Shown here piece after piece: positions 8,306 to 17,853 of a stretch of DNA of 64,000 bases. Source of the DNA: an uncultured Flavobacteriales bacterium (lineage in GTDB: Bacteria; Bacteroidota; Bacteroidia; Flavobacteriales; Crocinitomicaceae); assembly GCA_946480815.1 (NCBI GenBank), contig CAMLLB010000006.1, positions 57,998 through 121,997 of the forward strand, read 5' to 3'. Positions within the stretch are counted from its first letter, which is position 1. Each line of letters begins with the position of its first letter. The notes under the pieces are model-generated. The model saw only the letters and a list, made by a program, of their open reading frames with translations. It did not search any database and was not told the DNA's origin. The position numbers and the translations under genes are program-made.

Positions 8306-9375
8306 GATCTGACTAATTGATGATACAATTCTTCCATGCGTTTCATATTGTTCTGCCAAATTCCGTTCTGTTGCAATAATTGCTCATTGATCGGTGCAGC
8401 CTGTTTGGTTAATTCATCATACCTGTCTCTTGATTCTATGAGCCTTTGAGCAAGTAAATTAACGTCATCAACAGGAATCAAAAAACCGTTTTTAGAATCA
8501 GTTATCCACTGTCGGTTTGCCGGAATATCGGTTACAATATTGAATGTCCCGCAAGCCATTCCTTCGTTCAACGAAATGTTATTTCCATCCGACAAAGACA
8601 GACTTACAAAGACATGGCTTCGATTTAAGAATTCTGCCATTTCAGGTTGTGTCTTCTTCCCAACAAATGTTACATGATCCCAAATCCCCAAATCCTTACT
8701 CATTTGAACCAGTTCTTCTCTCAAGCTTCCCGCACCCAACAGATTTACATGGATATTCGGAATCTCAGGCAATACCTGTTTAATTGCTTTCAGTAAATGT
8801 GGGATATTATAGATCGGTTCAAAGTTTCGTGTACTGATTACCTCAAACCGTTCTTCAGATAACATCCGCTTATCGGAATTAAAGATCAGCTGATCAACTC
8901 CCATTGGAATTGCAAGTACATTTTCCGGTTTTGCTCCCAATCCAATCGCTGCGGATCTCATATGCTCCGCTACAACGGTAATCTTATCCGTTCGCTTGAA
9001 TGCATATCTGAGCAGAATACGATATATTTTTGATTGTTTCGGGCTAATCAGGATATCCGTTCCGAGCGCCGTAATAACATAGGGATGATAGGAACAAAGT
9101 GCTCCCGTTATTCCATAACTTGTAGCATAAAGCGAATGAAAAACATCCGGTTTAATTACTTTCAACAGTTTTTTTACTTCCCGGTATTTGAAGAGTGTTT
9201 TCCAATTTCCCCCGGAAGTTTTGATCCCCTCCAGGTTTAAGGGATAAACAGGAATCCCTTCGATCAGGGCAGACTTCAGGCTGATCAGGTGTACATCATA
9301 CCCCTTTGATTTGAAGTAATGACACCACCTGATTGTATGGATGCTCTCACTATCTGCAAAAAAACAAATCTTCAT
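8302..9375 (-). CDS. Glycosyltransferase family 4 (GT-B)
   Basis: A 357-residue GT-B fold enzyme. The N-terminal acceptor domain begins MKICFFADSESIHTIRW. The C-terminal donor domain has VTFVGKKTQPEMAEFLNRS and the EX7E-like segment SLSDGNNISLNEGMACG, in which the first acidic residue is Asp. It transfers a sugar from a nucleotide donor to the growing lipid-linked glycan on the cytoplasmic face. A start six codons upstream (9393) is possible, but MKICFF is where relatives begin. The stop overlaps the NeuD-like ATG. The donor sugar is unknown. Confidence 0.9.
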   Translation of the reverse strand: MKICFFADSESIHTIRWCHYFKSKGYDVHLISLKSALIEGIPVYPLNLEGIKTSGGNWKTLFKYREVKKLLKVIKPDVFHSLYATSYGITGALCSYHPYVITALGTDILISPKQSKIYRILLRYAFKRTDKITVVAEHMRSAAIGLGAKPENVLAIPMGVDQLIFNSDKRMLSEERFEVISTRNFEPIYNIPHLLKAIKQVLPEIPNIHVNLLGAGSLREELVQMSKDLGIWDHVTFVGKKTQPEMAEFLNRSHVFVSLSLSDGNNISLNEGMACGTFNIVTDIPANRQWITDSKNGFLIPVDDVNLLAQRLIESRDRYDELTKQAAPINEQLLQQNGIWQNNMKRMEELYHQLVRS

Positions 9376-9404
9376 AGTACCATTAATTACCATCTACGTA
9401 CGGA

Positions 9405-10316
9405 TCACGTAATACCATTTGGCGGATTAAATAATCTTGGAAAGGTATAAAGGTAAGCTTTGAACTTTAAATAATACACCTTTTTAAAAGGAGAAAGCAA
9501 TCCGAAAACAATCGTTTTGGCAATTACATGGATCAAACTGATACAAAATATCAGAAAGGTAGCGAATCTGCTATGGTGTTTTTTAAAGAACTTAATCTTA
9601 TTGTAGTTCTGATTCGAAAGGGAAATATTGTAATTTTTCTTAGCACTTTGCCCGATGTGATGAAATATCTTCGTTTTAGGGAAGTAATAACATGGATAGT
9701 TATTGTGATTGGCTCTCCAACAAAATTCTACATCTTCTATCCAAAACATTGTTTCATCCAACATTCCGATACAATCTATCAATTCCTTACGGAAAAATAA
9801 TGCAGCACCCGAAAAAGTTTCTCCTTCAAAAATCTCATTCGGATCTTTATCCCTGTAATTCTTCTTTTTCAACAGAAATCTCAGGTAGAATGATTCACAG
9901 AAAACGGAAGTCAAAGTGGGATATCGCCAATAACTCTGTTGAAGTGTACCATCTGAATTCACCAGTTTAGGTGCAAGCAACCAGGCTTCTGAATGTCCTT
10001 CCAGGTAATCGATCATAGGATCGATCGAATTTTCCAGAAATTCAGTATCCGGGTTGAGCATGAAAATATAATCTCCTGTTGCTATTTTAAAACCCTGGTT
10101 ATTTCCTGCCGGAAAACCAGCATTGTATTTATTTGCGATCAGTATTACTTCCGGAAATTCACTTGCGATTGCTTCAGGTGATCCATCTTTCGAATCATTA
10201 TCAACAACAATGACCTCTAAATCAGTATGCGGATGATATTTAAAAAGTGTGCGAAGACTTGTAAGGACTAAGTCTTTCACATTGTAATTGACAATAACTA
10301 CGGACACTTTTCTCAT
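9405..10316 (-). CDS. Glycosyltransferase family 2
   Basis: A 303-residue GT-A enzyme. It starts MRKVSVVIVNYNVKDLV. It carries the nucleotide-binding VVDNDSKDGS, the NAGFPAGNNQGF motif common in rhamnosyl-type GT2 enzymes, a DxD-like NPDTEF and a WIEDVEFCWR acceptor-site motif. A hydrophobic segment near the C terminus (about residue 250-275) may anchor it to the membrane. The ATG at 10316 overlaps the upstream polymerase stop (ATGA), which decides against the 16-codon extension. It acts in assembly of the polysaccharide repeat unit; the sugar is not predictable. Confidence 0.92.
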   Translation of the reverse strand: MRKVSVVIVNYNVKDLVLTSLRTLFKYHPHTDLEVIVVDNDSKDGSPEAIASEFPEVILIANKYNAGFPAGNNQGFKIATGDYIFMLNPDTEFLENSIDPMIDYLEGHSEAWLLAPKLVNSDGTLQQSYWRYPTLTSVFCESFYLRFLLKKKNYRDKDPNEIFEGETFSGAALFFRKELIDCIGMLDETMFWIEDVEFCWRANHNNYPCYYFPKTKIFHHIGQSAKKNYNISLSNQNYNKIKFFKKHHSRFATFLIFCISLIHVIAKTIVFGLLSPFKKVYYLKFKAYLYTFPRLFNPPNGIT

Positions 10317-11581
10317 GCCTTTTCCTGTTTTAGTTTGAACACAAATATTCCTATTAAAAACCAATATAGATAGCTAAACATATAAAAATCCAATGCATTA
10401 CTTACCAGATTTACTAAGCCTGTAACTATCAAAACAGCAAAGATAACACTTACAAACCCTAATCCGTTTCTAATCTGATACCGAATCATGGATATAAAGA
10501 AAACCAGCGACATTGATAGATAAAGTATCAATGCAGGAATACCTGTTTCGATCATTAGTTTGAAATACCAGCCATCTGTTGAGGCTTGTGAAACTCCGGG
10601 AGTATTCGGCGGAAATAATTGCACTGCGACATGCCCGGCTTTCCCCAAGCCCAGACCCATTGGGTTATATTTGATTGAATGAATTACATCTGTCCAAAGA
10701 CTAACCCGTGAATTGGTACTTTCAAGACTAACCGTTTGTTTTGAAGAAACAAAAACCCATTCCATCAACTCTGTGAATTGCGGAACAAACAGGTAAAAAA
10801 TGAGTACTTCCAAAAGAATAACTCCGGATGCTATCAATTTAAACCTCAGGTTTTTTCCTAAAATAAGGAACAATACAAATGCAATCGAAGAAGCAATCAT
10901 CGGTCCTCTTGAAACACTGAAGAAAACGGCATTAACCGTAATCAACATGTAAATCAGTTCCCAACTACTCCCATTCTTAAAATAACGGTAAGTCCAGTAA
11001 CAGAAAGCTGCCAGCATCAACATAGCAAAAACCACTGGTGTCCAAAAAATAGAAGTCATTCGAACAAACCCCGGAAATGCCATTGCAACAGGCTCATTCG
11101 TAACTAATTTATTAAAGTAAAATTGAACTTGCGGGAACATGAAATAAATAAGGAAACCTATAACAGCGACCAAAACAAGTGTCTTAAAAATCCTATGAAA
11201 AAGCTTCTCGATATCTACTTGCCTATCCCAATAAAAGGAACAAACAAAATAACCGATCATCGGCAGATAAGTTAAACGGAATCCATAAACACTGGCTAGC
11301 AGGTTTTGTGCAAGACAAACTCCCATGATCACATTGAACAGAAAATAGATTACTACCAGTTTGTCGAACAAGTGGATTTTTCTATTGGAATCCTTATAGA
11401 TCGAACGAAATCCGAAAAATGCGATTATTGAAAATAAAATCTCTGGAACAAGGCCCAATAGTAAGGAAAATCCTGTCACATGCTCTGAACCGATTGTAAG
11501 TAATCTGATTGTCGGGAAAAATGCTAAAACAGACAAAAAGATACTTAACTGATTTTTTTTCAAGTAATTATAACTATTCAT
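10313..11581 (-). CDS. O-antigen polymerase/ligase-like membrane protein (copy 2)
   Basis: A 422-residue integral membrane protein with about eleven hydrophobic segments. A periplasmic loop carries GLGLGKAGH and then WYFKLMIETGIPALILYLS, the arrangement seen before the last helices of Wzy-like polymerases. It sits directly after a flippase gene (2-base gap) and overlaps the GT2 gene, so this copy is the likelier Wzy polymerase, with the copy at 6525-7775 as a ligase or second polymerase. That division of labour is inference. Sequence similarity between polymerases is too low for a firm call. Confidence 0.82.
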   Translation of the reverse strand: MNSYNYLKKNQLSIFLSVLAFFPTIRLLTIGSEHVTGFSLLLGLVPEILFSIIAFFGFRSIYKDSNRKIHLFDKLVVIYFLFNVIMGVCLAQNLLASVYGFRLTYLPMIGYFVCSFYWDRQVDIEKLFHRIFKTLVLVAVIGFLIYFMFPQVQFYFNKLVTNEPVAMAFPGFVRMTSIFWTPVVFAMLMLAAFCYWTYRYFKNGSSWELIYMLITVNAVFFSVSRGPMIASSIAFVLFLILGKNLRFKLIASGVILLEVLIFYLFVPQFTELMEWVFVSSKQTVSLESTNSRVSLWTDVIHSIKYNPMGLGLGKAGHVAVQLFPPNTPGVSQASTDGWYFKLMIETGIPALILYLSMSLVFFISMIRYQIRNGLGFVSVIFAVLIVTGLVNLVSNALDFYMFSYLYWFLIGIFVFKLKQEKA

Positions 11582-11583
11582 GT

Positions 11584-12873
11584 TTATTGATGATCGGGAT
11601 TAGCTAATTTGGTGTCATAAGATTTTGCAATTCTTATAATCCAATTTATGAGCACGAATATAAGCAAAACTTGTAAAGCCGATATGATGATCAGGATCAT
11701 TCCCAAATTGAGTTCCATGAAATAACCAACAATAAAAACGAGTAAAATCAGCGAATTGCTTGCAATCGAGAATATCAGCAACACATGGTGTCGGTTGAAA
11801 ATCAACGGGATCTGTGACAAGGAGGCACGTACAAAATCAATACAAACCCATGCGGCCAAATACCGGGCATATACTCCGGACCCAACCCATTCTTTTCCAT
11901 AAACAAACGAAAACAATAAAGGTCCTCCAACTACCAAAACGACAAAAACCGGGCTGATTACCAGGCAACTCATTTTGATCGTGCGCTTCACATGCGGAAA
12001 CAACGGTTTTTTTTGATGGACCAGGGAGTTGGCCTCCTGGTAAAAAACCTGGGCAATAGCCCCGCCGATGAATCCCATCGGTAAAAATAAAATCCGGATT
12101 GCAAGGGAAAAAACACCCACATAATAGTCGCCAAACAGGAATGAAATAATGTAAATCAACCCGTTGAGTTGCAAAGCATCCAATAGCGCCTGAAAGGTAT
12201 TGATCAGTGGAAAACGAACATATTTTTTTCCAACGAAAACCATTCGCTTCCAGCTAATTCCATTCAGAATTAAACGGAAATCCGCTTTTATCTGATAAAT
12301 CGCCACAAGCAGGGAAATAATCCCCGATCCAAAATAAGCCGCTAAGACTCCATTAAAAGGAACTTTTGCAAGACTGGTGGCAATTGTAAAGACATTGTTA
12401 AAAAGGGATTGTGAGACTCGAAAAGTTGCGATCTCCCGGTAACGTTTCCTTCGATTGTTCCATGCAACCAATGATTGACTGAAACCAACAATTAATACGA
12501 AAACAGGTAACAAATAATACCAGACTCCAAGCCGCTCACCATAACCGGCTAGTGAAATTAAAAACAAAACGAGGTAAAACAGGAAGGCAAACCCCAGGTT
12601 AATCAATAGGGAAAGGCCCAATAAATTGATTGCCTCAACCGTTCTTTTAGGAACCAGCAAAGCAACTTCATATCTTCCGCAAGCTACCAGTGCGACCACA
12701 CCGTAAATGGAACTCACCAATGCGAAAAAACCCCATTCTTCTTGTGTAAAGAGCCTTTGAACAATTGGAGAGAATGCGATCGTCAGAAGCTGCGCAATTG
12801 CAGTACCTGTAATTAATTTCAGAATATTCTTAATGAACTCAGAACGATTTTTAAGATTCAGTTTAGCAACCAA
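11584..12873 (-). CDS. Oligosaccharide flippase, Wzx type (copy 2), TTG start
   Basis: A 429-residue MOP-superfamily flippase with about twelve membrane segments and no soluble domain. The N-terminal pattern (SEFIKNILKLITGTAIAQL) parallels the first flippase at 1599-2906. The frame contains no ATG between its upstream in-frame stop and the conserved region, so the TTG at 12873 is the best start. It is the first gene of block B. No terminator separates it from the DUF3467 gene 36 bases upstream, so DUF3467 may lie on the same transcript. Confidence 0.87.
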   Translation of the reverse strand: MVAKLNLKNRSEFIKNILKLITGTAIAQLLTIAFSPIVQRLFTQEEWGFFALVSSIYGVVALVACGRYEVALLVPKRTVEAINLLGLSLLINLGFAFLFYLVLFLISLAGYGERLGVWYYLLPVFVLIVGFSQSLVAWNNRRKRYREIATFRVSQSLFNNVFTIATSLAKVPFNGVLAAYFGSGIISLLVAIYQIKADFRLILNGISWKRMVFVGKKYVRFPLINTFQALLDALQLNGLIYIISFLFGDYYVGVFSLAIRILFLPMGFIGGAIAQVFYQEANSLVHQKKPLFPHVKRTIKMSCLVISPVFVVLVVGGPLLFSFVYGKEWVGSGVYARYLAAWVCIDFVRASLSQIPLIFNRHHVLLIFSIASNSLILLVFIVGYFMELNLGMILIIISALQVLLIFVLINWIIRIAKSYDTKLANPDHQ

Positions 12874-12909
12874 TTTATCCTGATTAATTAATAAGACGAT
12901 TCGTTATAA

Positions 12910-13218
12910 TTATGCCTGATTCGTTGTTCCTCCAAAATTCATTGGTGGAAAAGGGGGTGTATCGACATCATTAATCACGCCGTTTGCCTGTTCATATTTT
13001 TGAATATTCTCAGCTAAAGCACGCATTAAACGTTTTGCATTTTGCGGAGACATAATCACTCTGGATCGAACCTTTGCTTTCGGCATTCCTGGCATCATCT
13101 GAACGAAATCTGCAACAAATTCCGACTGTGAATGTGTCAGTATCGCCAGGTTAGAATAAACTCCCTCCGCTAATTCTTCGTTTAATTCGATGTTAATTTG
13201 ATTCTCATTTTTTTCCAT
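12910..13218 (-). CDS. DUF3467 domain protein
   Basis: A 102-residue protein starting MEKNENQINIELNEELAEG, with the family core SNLAILTHSQSEFVADFVQ and SRVIMSPQNAKRLMRALAEN. These small cytoplasmic proteins have no established biochemical role. In other Bacteroidota genomes I recall the gene directly downstream of rpoC; here about 5.6 kb of other genes lie between. A 35-codon extension is open, but the ATG at 13218 gives the normal family length. The C-terminal tail is Pro/Asn-rich and probably disordered. Confidence 0.9.
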   Translation of the reverse strand: MEKNENQINIELNEELAEGVYSNLAILTHSQSEFVADFVQMMPGMPKAKVRSRVIMSPQNAKRLMRALAENIQKYEQANGVINDVDTPPFPPMNFGGTTNQA

Positions 13219-13408
13219 ACTTGCGAAGTTACTTTTTTTTGGATAAATCTGCATTACACTATTCAACATAACACTACTACATTCATAGTTGTTAATGCAG
13301 CCTAAAAACTCACTTCGAGACATTTACAACCTGAAATCACTTATTTAAACTAATACATTCTTAGGATTTATTACTATCTTCCACCCCAAAAGGAACTAAT
13401 TTCAAATA

Positions 13409-15193
13409 ATGTCCCGACTTCATTGTTCGTTCATCCCTATTTTACTGACAGCTTTTACCTTATTGGGAGTTAACAGCTATTCCTTTTCCCAACCAAAAAA
13501 CAGCAAACCTGCATACGATAAAGCAATCCGATTCCAACGCATAAATGTTGATTCAGCGCTTATTTATATCAATTCGGCATTTTCAATCGCCCATAAAGGA
13601 ACCAACTACAAATGGATCGGAGACATTTTACTTGCCAAGGCAAAAATTCATCTTTTCAGAGGTGAAATTGATTTGGCCATCGAACATGCTTTACAGGCAG
13701 ACGGTTACTATTCCCGAAATAAATGCGAATCCGGTAACGCCAATGCAAACCTCATACTGGCACAAGGATACAGCATTCGAAAGAAAAAATCCAATTCCGA
13801 AAATTGTCTGAACCTTGCCGCAAAGTATGCTGAAAAGCATCATTTGAAGCAAATGATCGTTGAAATACTTATTTGCAGAGGAAATACATGCTTTCAATAC
13901 GGTGATCACGAACAGGCACTTCGCTTCTATCACGAAGCCGAAGACAAAGCGAAATCAATTGACGACCTCTATTTAAAAACAAAAATCCGAAACAACATTG
14001 CAAATATCCTGGTAAATACAGGACATCCAGCTGAAGCTTTGCCAATCTATAAAAATGCCATTGTTCAGTACAAAAAACTCAATCAGCCTTTGGACGAATT
14101 ATTGGTCCTATACAATATAGGGCGACAATTCCGCCTGGATAATGTTTTGGATTCATCCTTATACTATGCCAATCTTTGCCTGGATCTCGGGTTAAAAATC
14201 CATAGCCTGGAAGATGTTACTTATGCTTATTCCGCGTTAACTGAAACATACATCCTGCTCAAGGATTACAAAAGTGCTCTTCAGTATAATGAATTGATGC
14301 ATATCTACCAGGATAGTTTACAAATGAATGCGAACCAGGCTCAGATTATGCGCCTGGAAACAGACTATCAATTGCGGATCAACCGGGAAATCATACTCAA
14401 ACAAAAGTTCAGGCTTCAACGGACCAAACGTAAGACCACCCTGGCTTTACTTGCTCTATTCGTTACTACTTCACTCATCATTTTAGGAATTTTCTACTTC
14501 CGGAAATCCAGGAAATTAAATAAAGCGCTGAAAAAATCAAATTCTGAAATCCTGGAACAAAACAAAACGATCGATAAAGCACTTTACGAGAAAGAAACCT
14601 TACTTAAAGAAGTTCACCACCGGGTAAAGAACAGCCTTCAGATCGTCTCCAGTTTATTAAACCTTCAGGAATCACAGCTGACGGATGAAGTGGCCATTGA
14701 AGCATTGAGAAACAGTAAAACGCGTATTCAAACGATTGCCCTGATGCACCAAAGTTTGTATCAACGGGATGCTGACCTGGCTAAAGTAAGTACAGCAGAA
14801 TACCTTCAAAACATCTTAACATTACAGCTTGAAGCTTTATCTGATAAGCTTTCAAAACCCGAGACACAAACAGATTTTGCAGAACAGGAATTATCGATTG
14901 ATCAGGCAGTTCCGCTCGGACTGATCGCATCCGAAATCATTAATAATGCATTGAAACATGCTTATTCGGGTACTGAGTCACCCTTATTAGTTCTAAAAAC
15001 GAAGGTGATTGACGGAAAACTGGAGTTGCACATTTCAGATAATGGAAAAGGGTTTGAAAGTGATGATTTCAGAAATCATTCTTCACTTGGTCTCGAAATC
15101 GTAGAAGCTTTGAATAATCAGCTCCATGGTGAGATGAAGTTTCATTCGACCAGCGAGGGGACCACATTTACATTTTTGTTCCCAATTGATTAA
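13409..15193 (+). CDS. TPR-containing sensor histidine kinase, HisKA_2 type
   Basis: A 594-residue protein. It has a signal-like hydrophobic N terminus, a periplasmic TPR array (about residues 40-330), one membrane helix (about 345-365, LALLALFVTTSLIILGIF), a short coiled coil and a HisKA_2 domain with EVHHRVKNSLQ (acceptor His404). The HATPase_c domain has an N box around EIINNALKHAYSG and DNGKGF at about 544-549. It would sense an envelope or internal signal and phosphorylate a response regulator. No regulator gene is next to it, so the partner must be elsewhere. It is divergent from DUF3467 and followed 32 bases later by a transporter gene on the same strand. Confidence 0.92.
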   Translation: MSRLHCSFIPILLTAFTLLGVNSYSFSQPKNSKPAYDKAIRFQRINVDSALIYINSAFSIAHKGTNYKWIGDILLAKAKIHLFRGEIDLAIEHALQADGYYSRNKCESGNANANLILAQGYSIRKKKSNSENCLNLAAKYAEKHHLKQMIVEILICRGNTCFQYGDHEQALRFYHEAEDKAKSIDDLYLKTKIRNNIANILVNTGHPAEALPIYKNAIVQYKKLNQPLDELLVLYNIGRQFRLDNVLDSSLYYANLCLDLGLKIHSLEDVTYAYSALTETYILLKDYKSALQYNELMHIYQDSLQMNANQAQIMRLETDYQLRINREIILKQKFRLQRTKRKTTLALLALFVTTSLIILGIFYFRKSRKLNKALKKSNSEILEQNKTIDKALYEKETLLKEVHHRVKNSLQIVSSLLNLQESQLTDEVAIEALRNSKTRIQTIALMHQSLYQRDADLAKVSTAEYLQNILTLQLEALSDKLSKPETQTDFAEQELSIDQAVPLGLIASEIINNALKHAYSGTESPLLVLKTKVIDGKLELHISDNGKGFESDDFRNHSSLGLEIVEALNNQLHGEMKFHSTSEGTTFTFLFPID

Positions 15194-15225
15194 TCGGTCT
15201 GCAAGAATTCAAGTATTTTTGCGCC

Positions 15226-16107
15226 ATGAACGAAAAACAGACTTCCCAATCCATATTAACCATTGCCATGATTTGCAGCATGATTATTTGGGGAGTCAGC
15301 TGGCCTGCAAACAAAGTTTTGACAGTTTTTGGATCTCCTGTAGCCTTAGGTGTTTTCCGATATGCTTTTGTGATCGTTAGTTTATTGCTTTTACTTATTC
15401 CTTTAAAAACCAAATTGATCATTTCCAGGAACGGCATTCCTTTTTTAATTTGTGCGGGAGTCCTGATGGCTACTTACAATTACACCTTCCTTGCGGGGCT
15501 AAAAAATGGTAGTCCGGGTGCAGGCGGAATCCTGGTTACTACTTTGAATCCGGTAATGGCTTATGGTATTGGAATGCTCATCGATTGGAAAAAACCGGGT
15601 AAAAACGAATTTATCGGATTGCTGTTTGGTGTGATTGCAGGACTGAGCCTTTTAAAAGTCTGGGGGAATAAAGACATTTTTGCCGAGCCCGGAAACTTGT
15701 ACTTTTTACTGAGTGCATTGATTTGGGCCGTTATGAGCAAATTTACATCGAAATCTGCGAAATACGGTTCACCATTTGCATTTACCTGGTGGATGTATGT
15801 TGTAACCCTGATTTGTCTCATTCCATTCTGTGACTTCTCAGAAATCGGGAAACTAATCCAAACTACAGATATACGTTTCTGGGGCAATGTTCTGTTTTCA
15901 AGTGTTATCACAGTCACATTGGCAACTACGACATATTTCTTTGCCACTTCTAAAATCGGGGCGGAAAAAGCCAGTAGCTTTATCTTTATCGTGCCATTCA
16001 GTGCAGCCATCTTCTCCTTTTTAATTCTTGGCGAAAAACTGGAGATTCACACGATCCTGGGCGGTTTACTTGGAATAGCGGCTGTATATATGATTAACAA
16101 AAAGTAA
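15226..16107 (+). CDS. EamA/DMT family transporter
   Basis: A 293-residue inner-membrane protein with ten hydrophobic segments arranged as two EamA repeats. Features include GVSWPANKVL in helix 1, GSPGAGGILVTTLNPVMAYG closing the first repeat, and SSFIFIVPFSAAIFSFLILGE near the end. Members export amino acids or other small metabolites; the substrate is not predictable. A TATTTTTG -7-like element (15214-15221) lies five bases before the ATG, though I see no well-spaced -33 element, so it may also be read from the kinase gene just upstream. Confidence 0.92.
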   Translation: MNEKQTSQSILTIAMICSMIIWGVSWPANKVLTVFGSPVALGVFRYAFVIVSLLLLLIPLKTKLIISRNGIPFLICAGVLMATYNYTFLAGLKNGSPGAGGILVTTLNPVMAYGIGMLIDWKKPGKNEFIGLLFGVIAGLSLLKVWGNKDIFAEPGNLYFLLSALIWAVMSKFTSKSAKYGSPFAFTWWMYVVTLICLIPFCDFSEIGKLIQTTDIRFWGNVLFSSVITVTLATTTYFFATSKIGAEKASSFIFIVPFSAAIFSFLILGEKLEIHTILGGLLGIAAVYMINKK

Positions 16108-16185
16108 CGTTGTTGTATTGAATTCGTTATCGCAGGAAACAAGTCCTTTTATTTCTCTATTTTTGGTCTTCGAAAACAACTAAAC

Positions 16186-17106
16186 ATGAAAAAACTAACG
16201 TTTCTATTTGTCCTGCTTGCTGCAATTTCAGTAGGATGTAAGAAAAAGGGATGTACGGATTCCAATGCTACTAACTACAATTCCAATGCAAATTCCGATG
16301 ATGGAAGTTGTACTTATCCGGAAGAAACAGGCCCTTATTTAATTGTCAAATTGCATTTTGATTCCCTGGCACCCCGTTTGGATAATTTCGGGAATCCTGC
16401 TACTATTCCATCCGATCATTCGGCGCAATCACCGGTATTTTATGGAATGAGTGCTCACTACATTGAATTCGCTCAAAGTATGTATACTGCATTAGGTGGT
16501 GGTGAAATACTATATCATGGAGCAGAAACCACAGTTGGTGGTTCCAACGCAGTAGATTTCAGTAAAGCAATCATCAAAGGAGACAATGAAGTGTTTCTAA
16601 AAATTCCATTGAAAAGCATTTCTCCGGATACATACAATTGGGTACGCATGTCTTTGACGTATCAAAATTATTCCCTCAACTACCGCTATAACGGTGTTGA
16701 TTACAATGGCCGTCTGGCTTCATTCGTTGGATTCAAGACTTATATTACGAACTACAAAGTTTGGAATCAAACGCTAACTATCAACGCAAATAAATTACAG
16801 GGATATTGGGCATTTGAAAACCTGGGAGTGGTTGTAGAAGGTCAAGCAAGTGCAACAACAGTTCCGAACCCTTTGTTTGCAACATCACCGATTCCTGCGG
16901 GCTCATGTGTTGTAACAGGAAACTTTGATGCTCCATTTACCGTTACAGGAAATGAAACACAAGACATCATTTGTACTATGTCACTTTCAACAAATAAGAG
17001 TTTTGAATGGTATGATGCAAACCAGGACGGGAAATACGAACCGGGAGCAGGAGATTATCCGACAGATATGGGATTAAGAGGTTTAAAACCGATTATTACT
17101 CAATAA
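16186..17106 (+). CDS. Lipoprotein of unknown function with a Ca-loop-like N-terminal motif
   Basis: A 306-residue protein with a lipoprotein signal peptide (MKKLTFLFVLLAAISVGC; lipidated Cys18). After the Cys and a Lys-rich linker comes GCTDSNATNYNSNANSDDG and then SCTY, a motif seen repeatedly in secreted Bacteroidota proteins. The rest is probably beta-rich (VKLHFDSLAPRLDNFGNP, SFVGFKTYITNY, LQGYWAFENLG). I do not recognise a named family; the overall outline recalls conserved lipoproteins of Fluviicola-like bacteria, so outer-membrane location is likely. A TATTTTTG element (16158-16165) may be its promoter, and a clear terminator follows. Confidence 0.8.
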   Translation: MKKLTFLFVLLAAISVGCKKKGCTDSNATNYNSNANSDDGSCTYPEETGPYLIVKLHFDSLAPRLDNFGNPATIPSDHSAQSPVFYGMSAHYIEFAQSMYTALGGGEILYHGAETTVGGSNAVDFSKAIIKGDNEVFLKIPLKSISPDTYNWVRMSLTYQNYSLNYRYNGVDYNGRLASFVGFKTYITNYKVWNQTLTINANKLQGYWAFENLGVVVEGQASATTVPNPLFATSPIPAGSCVVTGNFDAPFTVTGNETQDIICTMSLSTNKSFEWYDANQDGKYEPGAGDYPTDMGLRGLKPIITQ

Positions 17107-17125
17107 ATCTAAACAGCTGATTTTG

Positions 17126-17154
17126 AAAGAGTCCACCGGTTGGGCTCTTTTTTT
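17126..17154 (+). terminator. Intrinsic terminator after the lipoprotein gene
   Basis: A 10-base stem AAAGAGTCCA / TGGGCTCTTT with a CCGGT loop (one T-G pair), continuing into a run of Ts. It lies 20 bases after the stop codon. Confidence 0.85.
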
Positions 17155-17224
17155 ATGCTAAAAACCGCCATTCTCCCCGGAAAACGGCACAGCATTTGCT
17201 TAAGGCGGAAAATAAAATTATATC

Positions 17225-17833
17225 ATGAAAAAAATCATCTTAGCTTCCGTTCTGTTTTTCGGAGCAACCGCCTATGGTCAAAAAGGTTCCTGGTATCTTG
17301 GAGGAAGTGCCGGCTTCTCAATGGGAACAACCACACAGGGAATCACAACTGTTAAAAGAAGTTCCTGGTCAGCATCTCCGGAAATAGGTACTTTCCTGAC
17401 CGATCACATCCAGCTTGGTTTAGGAATTACTTCCAGTGGATCTCACACCGATTTTATGACCACAGGTTCTTTAAAAAATCTCCAATTCGGAGGAACAGTC
17501 TATAGCCGTTATTTATTCGGAGATGGGGCATTCAAACCATTTTTAGGGATCAGCGCAGGGTATCTTTACGGAGAATCAAGATCATCGGGAAACAGCGCCA
17601 GTAATATCGGTACTATAAATGCCAGTTTCTCTGCAGGTTTTGCTTATTATGTTACTCCGCGCATCGGGATTTTCGGTTCCGTAGGAGTTCTGGGATATAC
17701 CAATAACCGAACTTCAGCAAACGGTGTTCCTGATGTTGTAATGAATGATTTCGGGTTCAACGCCAGTACACTTGGTAACCGTTTCACCATCGGAATGTAT
17801 TATACAATTTGTAAAGGAAAATCTGCCGAATAA
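17225..17833 (+). CDS. Outer-membrane beta-barrel protein
   Basis: A 202-residue protein with a Sec signal peptide (MKKIILASVLFFGATAYGQ) followed by alternating hydrophobic/polar strands with Gly and aromatic residues (GSWYLGGSAGFSMG, HIQLGLGITSSGSH, PFLGISAGYLYG, GFAYYVTPRIGIFGSVG). The C-terminal strand region is RFTIGMYYTI. This is the pattern of small 8-strand OmpW/OmpX-like barrels common in Bacteroidota. Function is unknown. It has its own terminator pair around it and converges with the T9SS gene downstream. Confidence 0.85.
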   Translation: MKKIILASVLFFGATAYGQKGSWYLGGSAGFSMGTTTQGITTVKRSSWSASPEIGTFLTDHIQLGLGITSSGSHTDFMTTGSLKNLQFGGTVYSRYLFGDGAFKPFLGISAGYLYGESRSSGNSASNIGTINASFSAGFAYYVTPRIGIFGSVGVLGYTNNRTSANGVPDVVMNDFGFNASTLGNRFTIGMYYTICKGKSAE

Positions 17834-17853
17834 AGCTTCATTTACAACAATAA

